Source: Saururus chinensis
Lineage: Eukaryota > Streptophyta > Magnoliopsida > Piperales > Saururaceae
DNA: 64,000 nucleotides
Assembly (NCBI GenBank): GCA_035235625.1
Contig: CP141142.1
Location: 43,131,644 to 43,195,643, forward strand
Reading direction: 5' to 3'
Part shown: piece after piece, positions 49,866 to 64,000 of the stretch
Position numbering within the stretch: the stretch's first letter is position 1
How the letters are laid out: each line of letters starts with the position of its first letter
Made by a program: the position numbers and the translations under genes
The notes under the pieces: generated by a model
What the model was told of the DNA's origin: nothing
What the model saw: the letters and a program-made list of their open reading frames with translations, nothing else
Databases searched by the model: none

Positions 49866-50492
49866 TCAAGCATTTTCCTCGATGATTTCAAAAATGGTGG
49901 CAGTGTCGGTCTTGAAGGCTTTGGCCAGCACCTCAGCACCAACCCCACTCCCAAACAGAGCTCCAGGTAGAGAAACCGTTCCCGCATTTGAACTCCCAAA
50001 TATGCCAACTGCTGTTGCAGAGCTCTTACTGTCAGTATTGACCTGGTAATGAACAAGCCCCTTGGGGAAGATAAAGAGATCGGGAGCTCTTAAAGTCTGC
50101 ACGAAAAGCTTGTTAGACGTATCAATGAGCCCAACTTCCAGAGTCCCATGCAGCACCATGAGGAGCTCTGCAGACCTTGGGTGCGTGTGAGGAGTGATTC
50201 CAGATGGTGGGTCGAGGATTTTGGCCACAGACACTCCTTGCCCGTCCAGAGCTGAGAACTCATTTTTGGTAGCTTTGCTGATGAGGGTCGTGGCCCTTCC
50301 TGTCAAGTTGGCCTTCTTCAGATTTTCTGAAGCCAGGGAAAGTGAAGAACTACCTGGTTATGATGTCTGGGTCGATGGATGGAGGAACCACAAAGTCAAT
50401 GAGGATATCTGGATCCCCTGCATTTGCCATCATCAGGCTTGTCAGTGTTGGTTCAAGGCAAAAGCCAGTAAGAGACTTGATTTCTTCACCAT
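49866..50492 (-). pseudogene. Germin-like protein (subfamily 9-3 type) pseudogene
   Basis: From ATG at 50492 to the stop at 49866 there are 627 nt (209 codons), the normal length for a germin-like protein. The signal peptide (MVKKSSLLLAFAL) is followed by a frame change; the next frame gives GDPDILIDFVVPPSIDPDII, then a TAG, then FFTFPGF; a second frame change returns to the original frame for SALDGQGVSVAKI, the cupin block HTHPRSAELLMVLHGTLEVG, LFIFPKGLVHYQ and SSNAGTVSLPGALFGSGVG. Germin-like proteins are apoplastic metal-binding cupins. An intron cannot explain the middle, since the only candidate would be 27 nt. The cupin half is still open (146 codons). Confidence 0.85.
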
Positions 50493-51631
50493 TGTATACA
50501 GAATATGCGAAGGGCAAATGGGAAGATTGAAGAAAATAAATGAGGACACAGAACTCGGAACTTTATGTAGCATAGGCGCCGTTGGAGTCGGAAGCATAGA
50601 CCCATTTATGCTTAAATTGAAATAAATAGAACAATTAATGTAGATTATATTTTTTTTCTATGGGAGCTATTAATACAGGACGGAGGGAGTGATTGATTTA
50701 CCGATCGGTGATAACAGATCTTATGTAAAAGCAAAATAAGGGTACTGTTGATTCAAAATGGAAGAGAAATAATTTGCTACTTTTTTTCTTCATTCAAAAT
50801 AATCGACTTGTTTACTCCGCTTGAACTAGGCTAAAAAATCTGGATTAGAGACTGTTACACCCATTGAAGGATAACAAAAATGGATTATAAGAGCGAGTTT
50901 GTCTAGGCACTCGCAAGAATGGATCTAAACAAATTGGGCCCATTGCGTTTTTTGCCGGAAAACTCACAAATTCAGCAAGAAGGGCCGACGTATTAAAATG
51001 GGCCAAAATTGTTACAAAAAAAGGCCAAAATCGTTCAGTTGCCAGCATCCACAAAACTCTTTTCTTTTTCTTTTTCTTTTTCTTTGTTCTTTGTTGGACA
51101 TCCACAAAACTCTTTCAGTATCTGCTGTTACGAATCCCATCTGACCCAAAGGAATCGACTTCCTGGCGTGGATGCAATTAGTTCAGCTAGATCACGTCCA
51201 CATTTGCTTTTCAATGTACAAGTGCAGATGCAGTCAAGACTACATATCCCCCCTTACAGTGAAAGATCAAAGAAAAATGTATCTAGCATAGTTCAGTGTT
51301 CACTAACAATATTATGATAATTAAATAAAAATTATAATAATGCCAGTTCATGCATTATACATTTCAGAACTTTTTGCACATCGTATAACCAGTAGAGAAG
51401 TACAAGAAAAGAAACCGAGAAAATTGCGCAAGCCAAGTTGACCTTAAGCTGAATCGCTTTATAATTCGAGATCAGCTAAACTCAACCCGATGCATTAGCA
51501 TCCGTGCTGGTGGTTCCTTCTAATCATCATATGAAAGTATAAACAATGAGCATTGACAATATAAAGAAATTAAAATGAGAAAGAAGTTTTTCCAAACATA
51601 GCTCCAAAGCTATTAAAATAAGAAAAACAAC
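50493..51631. other. Intergenic between germin relic and cysteine synthase
   Basis: Includes a lone Stowaway-type end (about 50661-50690, GGGAGCTATTAATACAGG then ACGGAGGGAG) and a TTTTTC microsatellite at 51060-51085. No gene is supported. Confidence 0.55.
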
Positions 51632-59825
<8,194 letters not shown>

Positions 59826-60009
59826 GGCTTGCCCACACTGTCTGGAGTCCGGTCTCCACTGGCAGAGACCAGAGAAGAAAATTGATCCATTTCTCACCGC
59901 TTATTTAACAGTCATAGGGATTAGCGAAATTGACTAGCCCCCCGCACGCACAAGGCATGAGGATCGGCTGTCTAGGTTCAACGTATCGGCTTTGCTTACC
60001 CCACACGGC

Positions 60010-60173
60010 CAGCTTGTCGGGTTGTAAGCCTAATTACCAACTTACCCCATATGTAAGTAGTTTCTGGGTAAACTGCCAGAATTACCTAGTAACCCCCCTC
60101 CCCCCCCCCCCCACGCCACGGCCAGCTTGTGGCGTTGTAGCCAGTAAGTAGTTTCTGTGTAAACTGCCAGAAT
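60010..60173. repeat. Direct repeat and poly-C run upstream of cysteine synthase
   Basis: CACGGCCAGCTTGT at 60004 and 60117 and the phrase GTAAGTAGTTTCTG followed by GTAAACTGCCAGAATTAC occur twice (60054-60087 and 60144-60177). A C run lies between them near 60097-60112. About 200-350 bp upstream of the start codon on the promoter side. Confidence 0.75.
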
Positions 60174-60992
60174 TACTTATCACTTATCATGAATAAATTA
60201 TAATTATAATTATAATTATAATCATAATCAAGTATCACGATTATGAGCTATGGGCCTCATATAAAAATGAAAGAAGTTGGTTTGTACGAGCCAACATCGA
60301 ACCAATGGGTGGAAGGAGGTAGAAATCAATTTAACGTATAAATTTTTATGTGTACCATTTGGATTAAAATATGATAGACGCTCAAACCGCGTAAAGCCAT
60401 TGGGGCTCATATAAATGAGGCTCTTTTTAACCCCCTTGTGCCCGATTGATAAGCAGTATGTGCTAGATCAATTTAGGTTGAAAAGGCAAAATTCACCCCA
60501 ATTCAAACAAAATTGTTGATGCCTATTACAGAACCAACTCCAGCAATTGTCCGCACCATTGAGAACATGATGATCCATGAAAGATTGAAGGCATACCCAG
60601 AAAGAATAATGTGGTCTGTACCGACACTCATAATTCCCGGGATACAAAATAATTAATGTTCCATACAGTTTGCCAACTAAAAGAATACGAATCCAGCATT
60701 AAAAGAAATCAAATGTATAAATATTTTAGAAGAAACATTTCAGATTACAATCACTCACTCTCAAAACATTAATTCAAAAGGCATCAAAGAAATAACCTTC
60801 TTTTAGCCACTGCCATTTTCCCCCAAATATTTTACCAAAGAATATTGAATCACAACCTGTTTTATAGTAATCATACAATCAAATAAACCCATATCCAAAA
60901 AGCCATTCTTGTTCACAGAGATTTGCATTACCCACAATCAAGCCGGAGCACTCACATAATTCTACGCTCTCTGTGTTCAATTGTGCAAATTC

Positions 60993-61544
60993 TTAGACCT
61001 GGAACGGCCATGGCCAATCGCCCACCTCCTCCTCCTGCACCTTGGCGCTCCTCTTCAAGGCATTCCCGTCCCTCTCCACATATGCGTAGTACCTCAGCAC
61101 GAAGGCCAGAGCCAAAACCACCCACTCCATGCAGAAAATGAGCACGCTAAGCCCGCCGGCCAGCCGCAGTATCACCTCCCCGTCCTCGCTCCGGACGTAG
61201 GACTTGAGGCCGCCCAGGAAGTCATCGGTCCTGGTGAAGATTAGCACGGCCACGGAGCCCTGGAAGATGGCCGTCAGCACCGTGAACACCATGTGGGCTG
61301 CATACCACCGGCCCCTCCCGGCTGTGGCGGCGTGGCAACCGAATATGGCACCGCTGATGGTGAGAATGTGGAGGAGGATGAGGAAGAAGCCACAGACAGA
61401 GGGGATGAGGCGGAGGGAGATGGTGAGGAAGATGCAGCTAGAGGCAGCGCCGAGGAGAATGTAGTTGCAGAGGAGGAAGACCTTGTGGGTGTGGTACTGG
61501 GACTCCGAAACCTGGGACGATGATGATTGGATTGACAGACCCAT
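60993..61544 (-). CDS. Four-helix plant membrane protein, uncharacterised
   Basis: Single exon of 183 residues. The ATG at 61544 begins MGLSIQSSSSQVSESQYHTH; a longer in-frame extension to 61673 looks less like coding sequence. Four hydrophobic segments are visible: about 15-38 (VFLLCNYILLGAAS...), 45-66 (CGFFLILLHILTISGAIFG), 77-98 (AHMVFTVLTAIFQGSVAVLI) and 116-147 (ILRLAGGLSVLIFCMEWVVL...). The C terminus is acidic then aromatic (EEEVGDWPWPFQV). I remember close plant homologues of the same length with this ending but no established function. Probably on the plasma membrane or an endomembrane; role unknown. Confidence 0.85.
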   Translation of the reverse strand: MGLSIQSSSSQVSESQYHTHKVFLLCNYILLGAASSCIFLTISLRLIPSVCGFFLILLHILTISGAIFGCHAATAGRGRWYAAHMVFTVLTAIFQGSVAVLIFTRTDDFLGGLKSYVRSEDGEVILRLAGGLSVLIFCMEWVVLALAFVLRYYAYVERDGNALKRSAKVQEEEVGDWPWPFQV

Positions 61545-62860
61545 CTCTCGTTTATGAGGAATTTCTGCAAATGGGTGGTGAGTTTCTCTCTGGACGAAAC
61601 CTGGTGTGGACGATTGATGAAAACAGATTGAAGAAAATCGGGCGATGGCGAAGATAGGAAGGGAAGGAAGCACGAGGAAGAGGAGAAGGGTTAGCGTCTA
61701 TTTGAAAGGATGAGAAATATGACCGTTGGGGGTAGGCCATCGGAAGAGCATGTGGGAAGTAACGGCTAGTTTTCTTTGCAACGAGGGGGCAAGGACCCTC
61801 CCTTCATAGGATTCCACACAAATCAAAACTTTGTTCTGTCCTTCATTACTTGCTGGTATCTCTACCCAACTTTGGGGAAAGCAAGGCTGGCTGACGATAA
61901 GATTAAGTAAGGGCAATAACATATAAAGATAAAGAAAATTTAATAATTACGGAAAGGTAAGTAATAAATTTACTAATTATAAAACGTCATTAATGGTAAT
62001 TGTTGAGTAAAAGGACAAAAATACTCATCATTGGTAAAGCTCTCATCCTTCCTTGTTTTCAAATGAAATCTATGACATTTTCTTCTCCTTCTTGCAATAA
62101 TTTACTCATTTGTCCTCTAGCGATTTTCTCCTCCATCCATTCAGCAATTTGCTCTTCCATCTTCTAGCACTTTTCTCCTCCATCCTACAGCAATTCTCTC
62201 TTCTATCCTTCAGTGATTTTCTCATCTTTTATCCAGCATATTTCACTGCCACTGCTTAATAGTTGTCTAACGATCGTTACCCTAGAGTGAGATTTGCCAA
62301 AGTGGGTCTCTCAATCATGAATGGTTTAGTTCGCTGTTGGAAATTCATCTTCGTTAAAATTTCTTCTTAGATTGGGCTTGATTTTAGCCTTGTATTTGAT
62401 GAGGCAAGATCGTAGACAAATGGTAAATTTTGACTGACCATTTATATTTTAGTGGCCATTTGTTTTTTGGTTTTATGATTTCTATGGGTAAGTCAACAAA
62501 TATCTTCTCACATGAATGTTCTATTCAGGTTTTTGTAGGGGCAGCATGACCATGTTGCCTCCCTCTGTAATTTCTTATTAATAATTGATTTTGCAAGGTA
62601 GCATGTACAAGCTACCGTGCAATTTCTTATTAATAATTGGTTTTTGTAGGGTAGTCTTTTTTCATTCTTCTTCTCCCTAAATTAATAAAATACAACATAG
62701 AAGAATCTATTTTCAACTTCAGATTGAACAAGATCTCTCATATTCTTAGTTTTATTTAGTTTTTCCTATTTTATGTAGTCACCTTCCCAAATTGTTCAAT
62801 TTTGGTAGCTTTATTTTGGCCACATTTTAATTCATTAACTTAAGTATTCAAATCTATTTT
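61545..62860. other. Intergenic with imperfect repeats
   Basis: At 62105-62225 the phrase TTTTCTCCTCCATCC followed by a CAGCAATT-like sequence recurs about four times at roughly 30-bp spacing. At 62560-62650 GCAATTTCTTATTAATAATTG (one base changed in the first copy) with a TTTTG tail occurs twice. No gene is supported. Confidence 0.5.
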
Positions 62861-63138
62861 GAGATGTCTTATTTAAGTTTTAATATAGCTGAAATTGCTT
62901 TTCTTGAGGAGGACAATGAAAAATTGTTTACTAAAAAGGAAAAATTAGCTTATGAGAATGACAAACTAGCTGTTGAGAAATAATTAGTAGAAGAAGCAAA
63001 AGAAAAACTTGAAATTGAACCATATCATTTGAGAATGAAGATAAAGAGGATGGAAGAAAGAGAAACAAGGCATGAAAGGCAGTTTCAAGAAGTATTCAAT
63101 CAAACGGTAATGCAAAAAGAAAAAAATGAATTATGGCA
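62861..63138 (+). pseudogene. Coiled-coil coding fragment of unknown origin
   Basis: A forward frame beginning at an ATG (62863) gives FLEEDNEKLFTKKEKLAYEN and, after one stop, EEAKEKLEIEPYHLRMKIKR and RHERQFQEVFNQ, with the Glu/Lys/Leu heptad look of a coiled coil. It runs straight into the CAG acceptor of the TOPLESS-like segment at 63139. I do not recognise the parent gene. Confidence 0.45.
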
Positions 63139-64000
63139 GGAGTGGCATTTTCAAAGCACATGTTCATATATACTCCTATCATAGTAGGGATAACATTAGA
63201 CAACATTTAGAGGTATTACTTATTGCTCATCATCTAATCACAATTTTTAGAAATTTTTAATGATGCTTTAACGTTCTCTTTGGATGCTTAGATTGATGCA
63301 CTTACTGGTGGTGTCAATGATCTTGTTTTCTCTAATCCCATAAACCAACTTTGTGTGGTAACCTGTCGAGATGATAAAACCATGAAGGTTGGGTTGCTAC
63401 CTGTGGCAGTTTAACCAAGGTTTCACATGAAGAAGTTCATTTTTTTATTTTCATGTTGTATTGGTAATTATAGGTATGGGATGCAATAAAAATTGCATAC
63501 TTTTGAAGGCTATGAAGCCCCAATTTATTCTGTATGTCCCCATCACAAAGAAAATATATAGGTACATATTATTAGATGTTGTAAACATTAACGCTCTCTA
63601 GTTGTGGCTGCTCTGCAATGCCCACATCTATGCTTCTTTACTACAATTTATTTTTTCAATAGCATTGGATGAAAAGATAAAAGCATGGTTGTATGATAAT
63701 ATAGGATCTAGAGTTGATTATGATACTCCAGGTGGTTGGTGCACTACAATGGCTTACAATGCTGATGGTTCAAGGTAGATTTGGCCAATACTTTTTAGTT
63801 GTAATCAGATTCTTTGGTCTTGTAATACGTCTACATTCTCAATACCTTGTTTTCTGATTCTTTGCAGGCTCTTTTCTTGCAGATTTAGCAAAGAAGGAGA
63901 GGCATACATTTTTGAATGGAATGAAAGTGAAGGGGCTATTAAAAGGACTTTTGTAGGATTTCAAAAATGTTCAATGGGTGTTGTGCAATTCAATATGACA
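63139..64000 (+). pseudogene. TOPLESS-related corepressor WD40 segment, decayed
   Basis: Exon-like blocks at 63139-63212, 63292-63387, 63474-63561, about 63647-63774 and 63868 to the window end keep the order of TPL/TPR WD40 exons. They read VAFSKH, DNIRQHLE, IDALTGGVNDLVFSNP, QLCVVTCRDDKTMK, VWDAIK, YDNIGSRVDYDTPGGWCTTM and FEWNESEGAIKR. TOPLESS proteins are nuclear Groucho-type corepressors. Lesions: a frame change after VAFSKH, a deletion and frame change after VWDAIK, a TAG at the end of the third block where the family has Gln, and a weak or lost acceptor before the fourth. The N-terminal LisH/CTLH half is absent upstream. Confidence 0.82.

Noticed and set aside
50194..50625. 143-codon forward frame over the germin region
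   Set aside because: Antisense to a clear germin-like relic; no family match.

Overview
This is a 64 kb piece of a flowering-plant nuclear genome. The genes are split by GT-AG introns, two encode plastid-targeted plant proteins (MRL7-type thioredoxin-fold protein, O-acetylserine (thiol)lyase), and there is an RNS2-type RNase, a germin-like relic, Stowaway MITEs, LTR elements and a stretch of plastid DNA. The family of plant cannot be fixed from the sequence. Exon models were built by hand from reading frame, splice sites and remembered protein families; none was aligned by software.

Layout. 1-11.6 kb is repeat: a long LTR end (to 3328) with 55-bp tandem repeats, a second probable LTR (4943-7564), and a small LTR element (about 8435-11600) with a hAT-like element nested inside it. 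11.9-14.0 kb: MRL7/MRL7L gene (+). 15.9-20.6 kb and 24.4-29.0 kb: two tandem RNS2 copies (-), duplicated as about 5-kb units and separated by hAT-like DNA. 30.1-33.4 kb: a two-HotDog acyl-CoA thioesterase (-). 34-44 kb: a chromovirus tail, a plastid cemA fragment, a Mutator-like MITE, a 1.9-kb LTR and other repeats, with no convincing gene. 44.6-47.3 kb: a short-chain dehydrogenase (-) whose second intron holds a PPR relic and a foldback element. 49.9-50.5 kb: a broken germin-like gene (-). 51.6-59.8 kb: plastid cysteine synthase (-), ten exons, with a decayed LINE filling its 5.1-kb seventh intron. 61.0-61.5 kb: a four-helix membrane protein (-). 63.1-64.0 kb: a decayed TOPLESS-related WD40 segment (+), cut by the window end.

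The genes do not form one pathway. Themes are plastid biogenesis and sulfur assimilation (MRL7, OASB), RNA turnover (RNS2 pair), acyl-CoA hydrolysis and small-molecule reduction. The most informative parts are the RNS2 pair (a conserved 4-nt microexon, a changed residue in the second active-site block of one copy, and insertions present in only one copy), the substitution in the cysteine synthase phosphate loop, the plastid insert, and a repeated palindrome-cassette architecture shared by two repeat regions. I found no evidence for a wholly new biological system.
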